Shown here: one piece after another, positions 6,541-14,002 of the stretch | Numbering within the stretch: the first letter of the stretch is position 1 | How the letters are laid out: every line of letters starts with the position of its first letter | Source of the DNA: Sphingobium chlorophenolicum | Lineage (GTDB): Bacteria > Pseudomonadota > Alphaproteobacteria > Sphingomonadales > Sphingomonadaceae | Length of the DNA stretch: 34,945 nucleotides | NCBI RefSeq assembly: GCF_000722875.1 | Contig: NZ_JFHR01000053.1 | Location: forward strand, 1 to 34,945 | Reading direction: 5' to 3' | The notes under the pieces: generated by a model | Seen by the model: the letters and a program-made list of their open reading frames with translations, nothing else | The model's database searches: none | Told to the model about the DNA's origin: nothing | Position numbers and translations under genes: made by a program

Positions 6541-9500
6541 TTATTCGGCGGGTTGCAGCGCGGCGGAGGCTCCGCCCTTCCCCTTGCGGGAAAAGCGGTC
6601 GCCCAAGGCGCGGCACACCACATAGAAGGTGGGGGTGAAGAGCAGGCCGAACGCCGTCACGCCGGTCATGCCGAAGAAGACGGCGGTGCCCAGCGCCTGC
6701 CGCAGTTCCGCACCCGCCCCGCTCGCGATCACCAGAGGCACAGCACCCAGAATGAAGGCGAAACTGGTCATCAGGATCGGCCGCAGACGGGTCTGCGCGG
6801 CCTGCACGGCGGCGTCGACGGGCGACAGGCCCTGTTCCTCTTCGGCCTGCTTAGCGAATTCCACCACCAGAATGGCGTTCTTCGCCGCTAAAGCGATCAG
6901 CACGACCAGCCCGATCTGGGTCAGGATATTATTGTCCATCCCCCGCAAATTCACGCCCAGCATGGCCGCGAACAGGCACATCGGCACGATCAGGATGATC
7001 GACAGCGGCAATGTCAGGCTTTCATATTGCGCCGCCAGCACCAGGAAGACGAAGAATACCGCCATGCCGAAGACGATGCCCGCCGTATTGCCCGCCATCA
7101 CCTGCTGATAGGCGACCCCGGTCCATTCCCTGCTATACCCGGCAGGGAAGCTGGCATCGGCCAGCTTCTCCATGATCGTCAGCGACTGGCCGCTGCTATA
7201 GCCCGGCGCGGTGTCGCCATCGATCTCCACCGCGGGCAGCAGATTGTAGCGCACCACGCGATAGGGACCGGTCTCGTCCTTGAAGGTCGATACCGAACCG
7301 ATCGGCACCATCTGGCCGCTGTTCGACCGGGTCTTCAGATTGGCGATGTCCGCCACCGTGCCGCGATGACCCGCGTCGGCCTGCGCCGTCACGCGATAGG
7401 TGCGTCCTAACAGGTTGAAGTCGTTGACGAAGGCCGAACCCAGATAGACCTGCATCGCTTCGAACACGCGCTCCGGCGGTACGCCCAGCAGGTCGGCCTT
7501 GCGCCGGTCCACATCCGCATAGATGCGGGGCGTGCCGACATCGAACAGGGTGTAGACCATGTTGAGGCCGGGGGTCTCGTTGGCCTTGGCGATGAAGTCC
7601 TGCGCCAGCCGGTTCAGTTCGGCATAGCCATGATCCTCCCGGTCCTGCACCATCAGGCGATAGCCGCCCGCCGACCCGATGCCCTGGATCAGCGGCGGCG
7701 GGACGATCAGGATGCGGGCCTTGTCATAACCCTCGACGGCCTTGTTCGCCTGATCCATGATGTCGGCATAGGTGACGCCTTCCTTCTTCCGTTCCGCGAA
7801 GGTCTTGAACGGGAAGTAGACGGCGGCGCTGTTGGGCGCCTGAGTCTGGGACGGACCATGGAAGCCCGCCAACATCACCGCGCCGCGCAGGCCCTTGATG
7901 GGCAATATCTTCGCCGCGATCTCCCGCGTCACCTTGTCGGTGCGCTCCAGCGAAGCGCCGGAGGGCAATTGCACCACCGCCAGGAAATATCCCTGATCCT
8001 GCGCGGGAATGAAGCCGCCGGGCGTCACCCAGAACAGGGCGATGGTGGCGGCGATCAGTCCCGAATAGGTCAGCAGCATCTGCTTCGGCCGCGCCACCAG
8101 GAAGCGGGTGAGGCGGGCATAGCCTGCGCTCAGCCGGTCGAAACCGCGATTGAAGCGGTCGGCCGCCTGCGCCGCGATCCGCCGCCAGCGCGGCGCGCCA
8201 TCCAGATCATGCCCGCCATGCTTCGCCTTCAGCAGCAGCGCCGCCGCCGCCGGGGACAGGGTCAGCGACAGGATCAGCGAAATGATCGTCGCGGTAGAAA
8301 TGGTGACGGCGAACTGCTGGTAGAAGGCGCCCGAAATGCCGGTGATGAACAAGGTCGGCACGAACACCGCGCACAGCACCAGCACGATGGCGACCAGCGC
8401 GGCCGACACTTCGTCCATGGACGTGCGGGCGGCCTCCAGCGGCGTCATGCCATGTTCGATATTGCGCTCGACATTCTCGACCACGACGATGGCGTCGTCG
8501 ACGACGATGCCGATGGCGAGGACAAGGCCGAAGAGCGACAGATTGTTGAGCGAATAGCCAAGCACCGCCAGGATCGTCGCCGTGCCGATCAGCGACACCG
8601 GAATGGCGATGATCGGGATGATGGCGGCGCGCCAGTTCTGCAGGAAGACAAGGATGACCAGCACGACCAGCAGCACCGCCTCGAACAGCGTCTGATAGAC
8701 GGCGTCGATCGACTGGCTGATGAATTCGGTCGGGTTGTAGATGATGCTATATTCCAGCCCCTTGGGAAAGCGCTTGGACAGTTGCTCCATCTCCGCCTTC
8801 ACCTTCTCCGCCGCGTCCAGCGCGTTGGATCCGGGGCGCTGCATCGTCGCGATGACGACGGTGGGCTTGTTCGACAAATAGGTGTTGGTGCCGTAATCCT
8901 GCGCGCCCAGCTCGACGCGGGCGACGTCGCCCACCCGGACCTGACGGCCGTCGGCGTCGGTGCGGACGACGATGTCGGCGAACTGCTGCGGCTCGGTCAG
9001 ACGGCCCTGCATCTCGACACCAAGCTGGAAGGCTTCGCCCTTCTCATAGGGCGGCTGACCGATGGAACCGGCGGACACCTGCACATTCTGGGCGCGCAGC
9101 GCCTGCACGATTTCGCCCGCCGTCAGGTTCAGCGCGGCGGCGCGGTCGGGATCGATCCAGACGCGCATCGCATAGTCCCGCGACCCGAAAAGCTGCACGT
9201 CGCCCACGCCGTCGAGACGGGCCAGCCGGTCGCGCACCTGCGTCAGCGCATAGTTGGACAGGTAATTGCGGTCGAACGTCCCGTCCGGCGACTGGAGGTT
9301 GACGACCATCAGGAAATCCGGGGTCGTCTTGCGGGTGACGACGCCCAGCCGCTGCACCTCTTCCGGAAGGCGCGAAACGGCGATGGCCACCCGGTTCTGC
9401 ACCAGCACCTGCGCGGCGTCCAGATCGGTACCGACCTTGAAGGTGACGGTGATCGTCACCTTGCCGTCACCGGTCGACTGGCTGCTCTGGTAGAGCATAT

Positions 9501-9726
9501 TGTCGACGCCGTTAATCTCCTGCTCGATGGGCGCGGCGACGGTCGACGCGACCGTCTCCGCCGACGCGCCGGGATATTGGGCGGCAACCGTGACCGTCGG
9601 CGGCACGATATCGGGATATTGCGAAACGGGCAGGCCGACAAAGGCAAGCGCGCCGACCACGGCGATGACCACCGCGATCACGGCGGCGAAGATCGGCCGG
9701 TCGATAAAGAAACGGGAAAGGCGCAT
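6541..9726 (-). CDS. RND multidrug efflux pump, HAE1 family (AcrB-like)
   Basis: The 1061-residue length matches the HAE1 (hydrophobe/amphiphile efflux) family. The N-terminus MRLSRFFIDRPIFAAVIAVV is the first membrane helix. PVSQYPDIVPPTVTVAAQYP begins the porter domain. The proton-relay helix 4 motif GIVVDDAIVVVENVERN carries the paired aspartates, and LAAKNAILVVEFAKQAEEEQ holds the conserved lysine of helix 10. Two large periplasmic domains alternate with two six-helix bundles. It drives proton-coupled export of drugs, solvents or aromatics from the inner membrane and periplasm through the adaptor and outer-membrane factor. It follows the adaptor gene by 98 bases that hold a palindromic repeat (9756-9805), and precedes the outer-membrane factor gene by 8 bases. 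Confidence 0.96.
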   Translation of the reverse strand: MRLSRFFIDRPIFAAVIAVVIAVVGALAFVGLPVSQYPDIVPPTVTVAAQYPGASAETVASTVAAPIEQEINGVDNMLYQSSQSTGDGKVTITVTFKVGTDLDAAQVLVQNRVAIAVSRLPEEVQRLGVVTRKTTPDFLMVVNLQSPDGTFDRNYLSNYALTQVRDRLARLDGVGDVQLFGSRDYAMRVWIDPDRAAALNLTAGEIVQALRAQNVQVSAGSIGQPPYEKGEAFQLGVEMQGRLTEPQQFADIVVRTDADGRQVRVGDVARVELGAQDYGTNTYLSNKPTVVIATMQRPGSNALDAAEKVKAEMEQLSKRFPKGLEYSIIYNPTEFISQSIDAVYQTLFEAVLLVVLVILVFLQNWRAAIIPIIAIPVSLIGTATILAVLGYSLNNLSLFGLVLAIGIVVDDAIVVVENVERNIEHGMTPLEAARTSMDEVSAALVAIVLVLCAVFVPTLFITGISGAFYQQFAVTISTATIISLILSLTLSPAAAALLLKAKHGGHDLDGAPRWRRIAAQAADRFNRGFDRLSAGYARLTRFLVARPKQMLLTYSGLIAATIALFWVTPGGFIPAQDQGYFLAVVQLPSGASLERTDKVTREIAAKILPIKGLRGAVMLAGFHGPSQTQAPNSAAVYFPFKTFAERKKEGVTYADIMDQANKAVEGYDKARILIVPPPLIQGIGSAGGYRLMVQDREDHGYAELNRLAQDFIAKANETPGLNMVYTLFDVGTPRIYADVDRRKADLLGVPPERVFEAMQVYLGSAFVNDFNLLGRTYRVTAQADAGHRGTVADIANLKTRSNSGQMVPIGSVSTFKDETGPYRVVRYNLLPAVEIDGDTAPGYSSGQSLTIMEKLADASFPAGYSREWTGVAYQQVMAGNTAGIVFGMAVFFVFLVLAAQYESLTLPLSIILIVPMCLFAAMLGVNLRGMDNNILTQIGLVVLIALAAKNAILVVEFAKQAEEEQGLSPVDAAVQAAQTRLRPILMTSFAFILGAVPLVIASGAGAELRQALGTAVFFGMTGVTAFGLLFTPTFYVVCRALGDRFSRKGKGGASAALQPAE

Positions 9727-9755
9727 CGGACAAATTCCTCGATGGCATGAAAGCT

Positions 9756-9805
9756 ATTTCCTCCCCTCCCCTTCAGGGGAGGGGCCGGGGGTGGGGGCTC
9801 GCCGG
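9756..9805 (+). repeat. GC-rich palindromic repeat inside the RND operon
   Basis: A hairpin with arms CCTCCCCT and AGGGGAGG around TC, followed by GGGCCGGGGGTGGGGGCTC. It resembles the repeats found at gene ends elsewhere in the window but lies between the adaptor and pump genes of one operon. In that place it may stabilise the upstream mRNA or partly attenuate transcription into the pump gene. Confidence 0.65.
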
Positions 9806-9824
9806 ATGGCAGGACGCTAGAAAA

Positions 9825-11075
9825 TCACCGAGCAAAAGTGGCCTGAGCAGCCGCCGGAACAGCCGCCCCCGCCGCCGCAACCGGCGCCGGACTGGCCCTG
9901 ACCGCCACCGTCCGCGTCGCGACCTTCGAACCGGGCATGGCCGCCTGAATATTCGAAACGATCACCCGGTCCCCAAGCGTCAACCCGGCGCGGATGATGC
10001 GCAACCCGTCCACCACCGGCCCCAGTTCCACCGGCTTCGCCACGACGCTGTCATCCCTGGCCACCACCAGCACGGTCTTGCGCGCCTGATCGGACTGGAT
10101 GGCTTCGTCCGGCACCAGCAAGGCGTCGACCTTGCCGCCATTGGCCAGCCGCATGTTGCCGAACAGCCCCGGCGTCAGGAACATGTCCGGATTGTCGAAC
10201 ACGGCCCGCACCCGGATCGTGCCCGACCGCGGGTCCAGCCCATTGTCGGTAAAGTCCAGCCGCCCCTTGTGCCGATAATCGGCCTCATCCTGCAACCGGA
10301 CCTCGACGGTCCCGCCTGCGCCCTTGTCCCGCTGCGACTTCAGATACAGCGCCTCGGAAGCGTCGAAGTTGAAATATATGGGGTCCAGCTTGTTGACCGT
10401 CGTCAGCAAGGTCGCCCCGGCGCCCTCGCCGGCGGAAACCAGATTGCCGATATCGACCCGCCGGTCCGAAACCCGCCCCGAAATCGGCGCGCGCACCTGC
10501 GTGAACTCCATATCCAGCGCCCGCTGCCGCTCCCGCGCCTGCGCCCCGGCCAGCGCGGCCTGAGCCGCCTGCAAGCGCGACCGCAGCGAATCCACCTCGC
10601 TCGCCGAAACCGCCTCGTCGCCGGTCAGCCGCTGAACCCGGCCATAATCATTCTGCGCCAACAGCAACGCGCTGCGCGCACTGGCCGTACTGGCCCGCGC
10701 CTCTGCCAAAGCCGCCAGGAAGGGCCGCTGATCGATGGTGAACAGCAATTGCCCCGCCTTCACATAATCGCCGTCCCGGAAATGGATCGCCGTCACCGAA
10801 CCGGAGACGCGGGGCCGGATCTCCACCGTCTGGCTGGGCGCGAAGCGGCCGACATAATCGTCCCACTGCGTCACCGCCCGGCTCAGCGGAGCGGCGATGC
10901 CCACAGTCACCAGCGGAGTAGCCGCCGCCTGCGCCTCCGGCCTGTCGACGATCTTCCACCCGACTCCGCCCAGGATGACAAGGGCGATCACGCCCAGCGA
11001 AACATGGCGCTTGCGCCAGCGGGAGAGGGGGGTCGCCGACCGCGTGTCGACGTCGATGGGTGCATGCATGTTCAT
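9825..11075 (-). CDS. RND efflux periplasmic adaptor (membrane fusion protein)
   Basis: A 416-residue HlyD/AcrA-type adaptor. Residues about 20-45 form a single N-terminal membrane anchor (RKRHVSLGVIALVILGGVGW). Next come the barrel-sandwich lipoyl half-motifs (VEIRPRVSGSVTAIHFRDGD, VKAGQLLFTIDQRP), a helical hairpin rich in Ala/Gln/Arg (about 125-205), the second lipoyl half (TQVRAPISGRVSDRRVDIGN) and beta-barrel and membrane-proximal domains (LTPGLFGNMRLAN). The Ala-rich tail after residue 390 is probably disordered. It links the pump to the outer-membrane channel. The start overlaps the stop of the preceding small gene as ATGA (11072-11075), which implies translational coupling. ATG at 11069 is an alternative. 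There is no Cys lipobox, so it is anchored by its helix. Confidence 0.94.
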   Translation of the reverse strand: MNMHAPIDVDTRSATPLSRWRKRHVSLGVIALVILGGVGWKIVDRPEAQAAATPLVTVGIAAPLSRAVTQWDDYVGRFAPSQTVEIRPRVSGSVTAIHFRDGDYVKAGQLLFTIDQRPFLAALAEARASTASARSALLLAQNDYGRVQRLTGDEAVSASEVDSLRSRLQAAQAALAGAQARERQRALDMEFTQVRAPISGRVSDRRVDIGNLVSAGEGAGATLLTTVNKLDPIYFNFDASEALYLKSQRDKGAGGTVEVRLQDEADYRHKGRLDFTDNGLDPRSGTIRVRAVFDNPDMFLTPGLFGNMRLANGGKVDALLVPDEAIQSDQARKTVLVVARDDSVVAKPVELGPVVDGLRIIRAGLTLGDRVIVSNIQAAMPGSKVATRTVAVRASPAPVAAAGAAVPAAAQATFAR

Positions 11076-11461
11076 GATGATCTGCTCCGGGAAGCGCGAA
11101 AGCGCCTTTGCGCGCTGATGCTGGCCAGCAGCGTTTCAAGCTGGCCCTCGTTGAAACCGGCCTTCAAAAAGGCCTTGAGAAAGGAAGGACGCACCGCATA
11201 GCCGCGATGCCAGGCGTCCACCGCCAGCCGCCGCAGGCTCTCCAGCCTTATATTGGCCAGACGCGGATTGGCCCGCCGTCCGAAGATCCAGCCCTTCACC
11301 CGGTCCCACCGGTCCGGGGCGCGCAACGAGTCCAACCCGTCCCGCCGCGCAAGCTGGATGATCTGCCATTCCACCGGCGCGAAACCGGGGGTCGCCGCCG
11401 CCTTCATGACGCCAATAGTCCCGCCGTCGTCGGCAAGCGTGGCAAGTTGCAGAAATGCCAT
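11072..11461 (-). CDS. Small protein of unknown function, first gene of the RND operon
   Basis: A 129-residue protein that I do not assign to a family. It has no signal peptide or membrane helix. The middle is rich in Arg/Trp (GWIFGRRANPRLANIRLESL), and the C-terminal half looks helical (RPSFLKAFLKAGFNEGQLET) with a very basic tail (RRFRASRSRSS). ATG 11461 is preceded by AGGGGAAT, a good ribosome binding site. The open frame extends to 11563 but without such a site. Its stop overlaps the adaptor's start by four bases. Its place as the first, coupled gene of a drug-efflux operon suggests a cytoplasmic accessory or regulatory protein, but no biochemical role can be read from the sequence. Confidence 0.7.
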   Translation of the reverse strand: MAFLQLATLADDGGTIGVMKAAATPGFAPVEWQIIQLARRDGLDSLRAPDRWDRVKGWIFGRRANPRLANIRLESLRRLAVDAWHRGYAVRPSFLKAFLKAGFNEGQLETLLASISAQRRFRASRSRSS

Positions 11462-11639
11462 GACTATTCCCCTGTGAATGACGCAAAACCGGGGGATCGG
11501 GCCGATGCAGGATCGTCCGCTGCGAGCCATCCCGGCCGAACGTGAAAAAAATCTCTCCGCCAACGCGACCGGCGGCCGCGCATTCAGGCTGCTATGATTG
11601 TCTGGTCACGGCGCCCTGTTAGGCTGGCCGCTCAAGCCG

Positions 11640-11672
11640 TCAGCGACGACAGGTTTCGATAAATATCCGCAT
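11640..11672 (-). CDS. Possible 10-residue leader peptide
   Basis: In the predicted leader of the efflux operon, ATG 11672 opens a frame reading MRIFIETCRR then TGA. A purine-rich stretch (AAAAGGGG) lies about 8 bases upstream. Short leader peptides control some drug-efflux genes by ribosome stalling, so it is noted. The frame is too short for any statistical support and could be chance. Confidence 0.15.
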   Translation of the reverse strand: MRIFIETCRR

Positions 11673-11704
11673 CTTACGACCCCTTTTGATCGCAGGTCCA
11701 TTTA

Positions 11705-11718
11705 ATACTGATCAGTAT
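11705..11718. promoter_or_regulatory. TetR operator 1, perfect palindrome ATACTGATCAGTAT
   Basis: A perfect 14-bp palindrome that overlaps the -10 box of the efflux promoter (TATATA, 11716-11721 on the minus strand). Repressor bound here would block RNA polymerase. It shares the pattern ATAC-N6-GTAT with the sites at 11756-11767 and 12413-12426. Confidence 0.7.
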
Positions 11719-11744
11719 ATAATGAACAGCGGCGGCGGGGTCAA
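11716..11744 (-). promoter_or_regulatory. Sigma70-type promoter of the RND efflux operon
   Basis: On the minus strand, TTGACC (11744-11739) is followed by a 17-base spacer and TATATA (11721-11716). Transcription would start near 11709 and read into the small protein, adaptor, pump and outer-membrane factor genes. One operator lies over the -10 box and another just upstream of the -35 box, consistent with repression by the neighbouring TetR protein. Confidence 0.65.
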
Positions 11745-11755
11745 CGATCTTTTTA

Positions 11756-11767
11756 TACCGATCGGTA
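11756..11767. promoter_or_regulatory. TetR operator 2, palindrome TACCGATCGGTA
   Basis: A perfect 12-bp palindrome, 12 bases upstream of the -35 box of the efflux promoter. The extended form ATACCGATCGGTAA agrees at 13 of 14 positions with the pattern ATACCGATCGGTAT and so resembles operator 1 and the site at the tetR start. Confidence 0.65.
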
Positions 11768-11805
11768 ATTTTTTGGTATTTAATCCGGAAAGCCCCGGAT
11801 TTCCG

Positions 11806-12414
11806 TCACTTTCCCGGCCAAACGGCCAGCGTCGTGTCCACCAGTTGCTCCAGCAGTTCGCGGGACATGCCCGCGCTCGCATGCACGGCCATGCCCTGCA
11901 TCACCGTCGTCAGATAGGTGGCCAGCGCCTGCGGCTCGATCGTATCGGGAAAGTCGCCCTCATCCCGCGCCCGCTCCAGCCGTGCCAGCAACGCCGCGTC
12001 CGAAGAAACGCGACGGGCGATCACATCGTCGCGGATCGAGTCCGCCTGGATGGTGCACCCCACCGTGCTGATGACGCCCAGACAGCCATGGGGATCGGTG
12101 GTCCCGGTCTGGATCGCCAGCGACCCGCGCAGCAGCCGTTCGGCCACGCCCTTCGCCGTCGGCGCCTCCAGCGCGGATTTCATGTAGCACAGCTTGTCCC
12201 GCTCATAGAGGTCGAGCGCCTTGCGGAACAGCGATTCCTTATTGCCGAAACAGGCATAGAGGCTGGGCTTGGTGATCCCCATCGCCTCGGTCAGCTCGGC
12301 CATGGACGCGCCCTCATAGCCGCGCCGCCAGAAAACGGTCAACGCAGCGCTGAGCGCTTCTTCCGGATCGAACTCGCGCGGGCGGCCCCGCGCTACCTGA
12401 GTCTGTGTTTCCAT
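11806..12414 (-). CDS. TetR/AcrR-family repressor of the RND operon
   Basis: A 202-residue regulator. After a short basic arm (ARGRPREFDPEEALSAALTV) comes the helix-turn-helix: ASMAELTEAMGITKPSLYAC then FGNKESLFRKAL. The C-terminal ligand domain (about 80-200) contains DPHGCLGVISTVGCT and the LATYLTTVMQGMAVHA helix typical of AcrR/YcdC-like members. ATG 12414 begins the family sequence. There is no Shine-Dalgarno site, and a -10-like box ends only 9 bases upstream, so the mRNA may be leaderless. An operator-like palindrome (12413-12426) covers the start and suggests autoregulation. Matching palindromes in front of the efflux operon point to that as the second target. The inducer is unknown. 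Confidence 0.88.
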   Translation of the reverse strand: METQTQVARGRPREFDPEEALSAALTVFWRRGYEGASMAELTEAMGITKPSLYACFGNKESLFRKALDLYERDKLCYMKSALEAPTAKGVAERLLRGSLAIQTGTTDPHGCLGVISTVGCTIQADSIRDDVIARRVSSDAALLARLERARDEGDFPDTIEPQALATYLTTVMQGMAVHASAGMSRELLEQLVDTTLAVWPGK

Positions 12415-12426
12415 ACCGACCGGTAT
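12413..12426. promoter_or_regulatory. TetR operator 3 at the tetR start, ATACCGACCGGTAT
   Basis: Two perfect 6-base arms (ATACCG and CGGTAT) around a central AC. It overlaps the start codon of the TetR gene and the region just after its -10 box. The arms match operators 1 and 2 upstream of the efflux operon, so one protein probably binds all three. Confidence 0.65.
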
Positions 12427-12452
12427 ATAGTAACCCGCATGCCCGCCGTCCA
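12424..12452 (-). promoter_or_regulatory. Putative promoter of the efflux tetR gene
   Basis: On the minus strand, TGGACG (12452-12447) is followed by a 17-base spacer and TATATA (12429-12424). The expected transcript start (about 12417) is only some three bases before the ATG at 12414, which would give a leaderless or nearly leaderless mRNA. The -35 box matches the consensus at only four of six bases. Confidence 0.45.
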
Positions 12453-12511
12453 GACCCGGCTTACATGAAAGGCGACTTTGCCCTATCAACCGGGAAAACA
12501 AGGCAAAGCGC

Positions 12512-13399
12512 ATGCAGACTCGGCTACTTCAATATTTCCTGGCGCTGGAGAGGGAGGGGCATTTCGCCCGCGCCGCGACGGCCTGCCACGTGTCGCAACC
12601 CACGCTGTCGGCGGGCATTTCCGCGCTGGAGGCGCAACTTGGCAAGCGGCTGATCCTGCGCAACCGCCGCTATGCCGGCCTGACGGAGGAGGGGAGGGCG
12701 ATCCTGCCCTGGGCGCAGCAACTGGTCGCGGCGGCCGACAATCTGATGCAGGCGGCGGCGGTCGCCAAGGGGCCGTTGCAGGGCGAATTGCGGCTGGGCG
12801 CGATCCCGGCCGCGATGCCCGCCGTCGGCCCGCTGGTGGAGGCGCTGCTGGAACGGCATCCCGGCCTCAACATCTCCGTCCGGGCGCTGACCTCCCGCCA
12901 GATCGAGCGGGAACTGACCGCGTTCGAACTGGACGCTGGCCTCACCTATCTGGATTTCGAGCCGCCCTCCCACATGCTTGCCGCGCCGCTCTACGTCGAA
13001 CGCTACATGCTCGCGGCGGCGAAGGGCGTGCTGGATGAAGGGCGGACGCTGACATGGGAGGATGTGGCAGCCCTGCCGCTCTGCCTGCTGCATCAGGGGA
13101 TGCAGAACCGCCGCATATTGGACGCCCGCCTGGGCGAACGCGGACTGGCGCTGCGCCCGGTGGTGACGGCGGACAGCTATGTCGCCCTGTTCGCGCTGGT
13201 GCGGCAGGGGCGGCTATGCTCCATCGTGCCGGACAGCCACGCGATGCTGCTGGACGGCCTCGACTGGGTCCGCACCTTCGCCCTCCCCGAAGCGGACGAA
13301 GGCAGCCGCATCGGCGTCATCGTCTCCGACCGCGCTCCCCTCGGCCCCCTGGCCCAAGCAGTCCTGAACATCGCCCGCGACATCCCGAACATAGCCTAA
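12512..13399 (+). CDS. LysR-family transcriptional regulator
   Basis: A 295-residue LysR-type regulator. The N-terminal winged helix-turn-helix is clear: LLQYFLALEREGHFARAATA, CHVSQPTLSAGISALEAQLG, then LILRNRRYAGLTEEG. A type 2 periplasmic-binding-like effector domain follows (about 90-295; LQGELRLGAIPAAMPAVGPL, RQGRLCSIVPDSHAMLL). ATG 12512 has AAGG about 8 bases upstream. It is divergent from the efflux tetR with 97 bases between and convergent with the MarR gene. Similar LysR proteins are often found near formate dehydrogenase genes. The fds operon here starts 4 kb downstream behind a LysR-type palindrome (17343-17365), so it may be the fds regulator, but other targets are possible. Confidence 0.85.
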   Translation: MQTRLLQYFLALEREGHFARAATACHVSQPTLSAGISALEAQLGKRLILRNRRYAGLTEEGRAILPWAQQLVAAADNLMQAAAVAKGPLQGELRLGAIPAAMPAVGPLVEALLERHPGLNISVRALTSRQIERELTAFELDAGLTYLDFEPPSHMLAAPLYVERYMLAAAKGVLDEGRTLTWEDVAALPLCLLHQGMQNRRILDARLGERGLALRPVVTADSYVALFALVRQGRLCSIVPDSHAMLLDGLDWVRTFALPEADEGSRIGVIVSDRAPLGPLAQAVLNIARDIPNIA

Positions 13400-13405
13400 A
13401 CCCCC

Positions 13406-13486
13406 AATTCCTCCCTACGCGAAGCGTGGGGAGGGGGACCGTCGGCGCAGCCGATGGTGGAGGGGAAGATTCGGAGGTCACGCCCC
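13406..13486 (+). repeat. Palindromic intergenic repeat, family A, copy 2
   Basis: Same plan as 1351-1431. The first hairpin has arms CCTCCCTACGC and GCGTGGGGAGG around GAA, with one G-T wobble. The second has arms ACCGTCGGC and GCCGATGGT around GCA, also with one wobble. The tail is GGAGGGGAAGATTCGGAGG then TCACGCCCCA. Stems differ in sequence from copy 1 but keep pairing. It lies between the convergent LysR and MarR genes. Confidence 0.8.
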
Positions 13487-13545
13487 ATTCCCCTCCACCA
13501 GCCTTCGGCCGGTCCCCCTCCCCATCTCCCGATGGGGAGGAATAA
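13487..13545 (-). repeat. Palindromic intergenic repeat, family A, copy 3 (inverted)
   Basis: The reverse complement of the family A plan, head to head with copy 2. Read on the minus strand it has arms CCTCCCCATC and GATGGGGAGG around GGGA, then ACCGGCC and GGCTGGT around GAA, then GGAGGGGAATGGGG. Together with copy 2 it fills the gap between convergent genes and would form a large symmetrical structure. Confidence 0.8.
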
Positions 13546-13550
13546 GAAGA

Positions 13551-13994
13551 TCAACTCCCCAAAACCACCGCATCAATCCGCCGCAACATCCCCACAAAAG
13601 CCTCCACCTCCGCATCACTGAAGTGCGAAAACACCCCGCTCTCCAGCTCCAGCGCCTTTGGCGCGATGGCCGCATGCAGCCGCTCCCCTTCCTCCGTCAG
13701 CGCCAGCAGATGCGACCGCCGATCCTCCGCATTGGGCAGGCGCCGCAGCACCCCCCGCCCGGTCAAGCCAATTGCCGCCCGGCTCACCGTCACCTTGTCC
13801 ATGCGGCTCAGCGCGCAAATCTGCTGCTGCGTGATCCTCTCCCGCTCCGCCACCCAGGCAATCACCCGCCACTCGGATATGCCGATGCCGAACAAAGCCT
13901 CATAACTCTCTGCAATAGCGTCACTCAGCAACGCCGCCGTGAAGGACAGCCGATAGGGAATGAACGCATCCAGGCGTAGCACTTTGTCAGTCAT
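13551..13994 (-). CDS. MarR-family regulator, probable controller of the hmg operon
   Basis: A 147-residue MarR-type winged-helix protein. The DNA-binding part is ITQQQICALSRMDKVTVSRA (recognition helix) followed by LTGRGVLRRLPNAEDRRSHL, the wing with its conserved DxRS-like tip. N- and C-terminal helices form the dimer. ATG 13994 begins the family sequence; a TTG at 14000 is possible but unsupported. It is divergent from hmgA with an 80-base gap holding two matching imperfect palindromes (14003-14018, 14040-14055) that bracket the hmgA promoter. It most likely represses hmgA-fah-maiA and responds to homogentisate or a related aromatic acid. The ligand is inferred. Confidence 0.86.
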   Translation of the reverse strand: MTDKVLRLDAFIPYRLSFTAALLSDAIAESYEALFGIGISEWRVIAWVAERERITQQQICALSRMDKVTVSRAAIGLTGRGVLRRLPNAEDRRSHLLALTEEGERLHAAIAPKALELESGVFSHFSDAEVEAFVGMLRRIDAVVLGS

Positions 13995-14002
13995 CCCCAA
14001 CT

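Larger units (their letters stand above)
11462..11805. other. Regulatory gap between tetR and the RND operon
   Basis: These 344 bases hold no convincing gene. The part next to the TetR gene contains two TetR-type palindromes and a minus-strand sigma70 promoter, listed separately. From the predicted transcript start near 11709 to the first ATG at 11461 there is an untranslated leader of about 250 bases. It contains one possible 10-codon reading frame (11640-11672). An open frame continues upstream of 11461 to 11563 without protein-like features. Confidence 0.6.

Noticed and set aside
7630..9750. A 706-codon plus-strand open frame opposite the RND pump
   Set aside because: Low-complexity Arg/Asp/His/Gly-rich translation, antisense to a complete AcrB-like protein. 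No independent evidence of coding.
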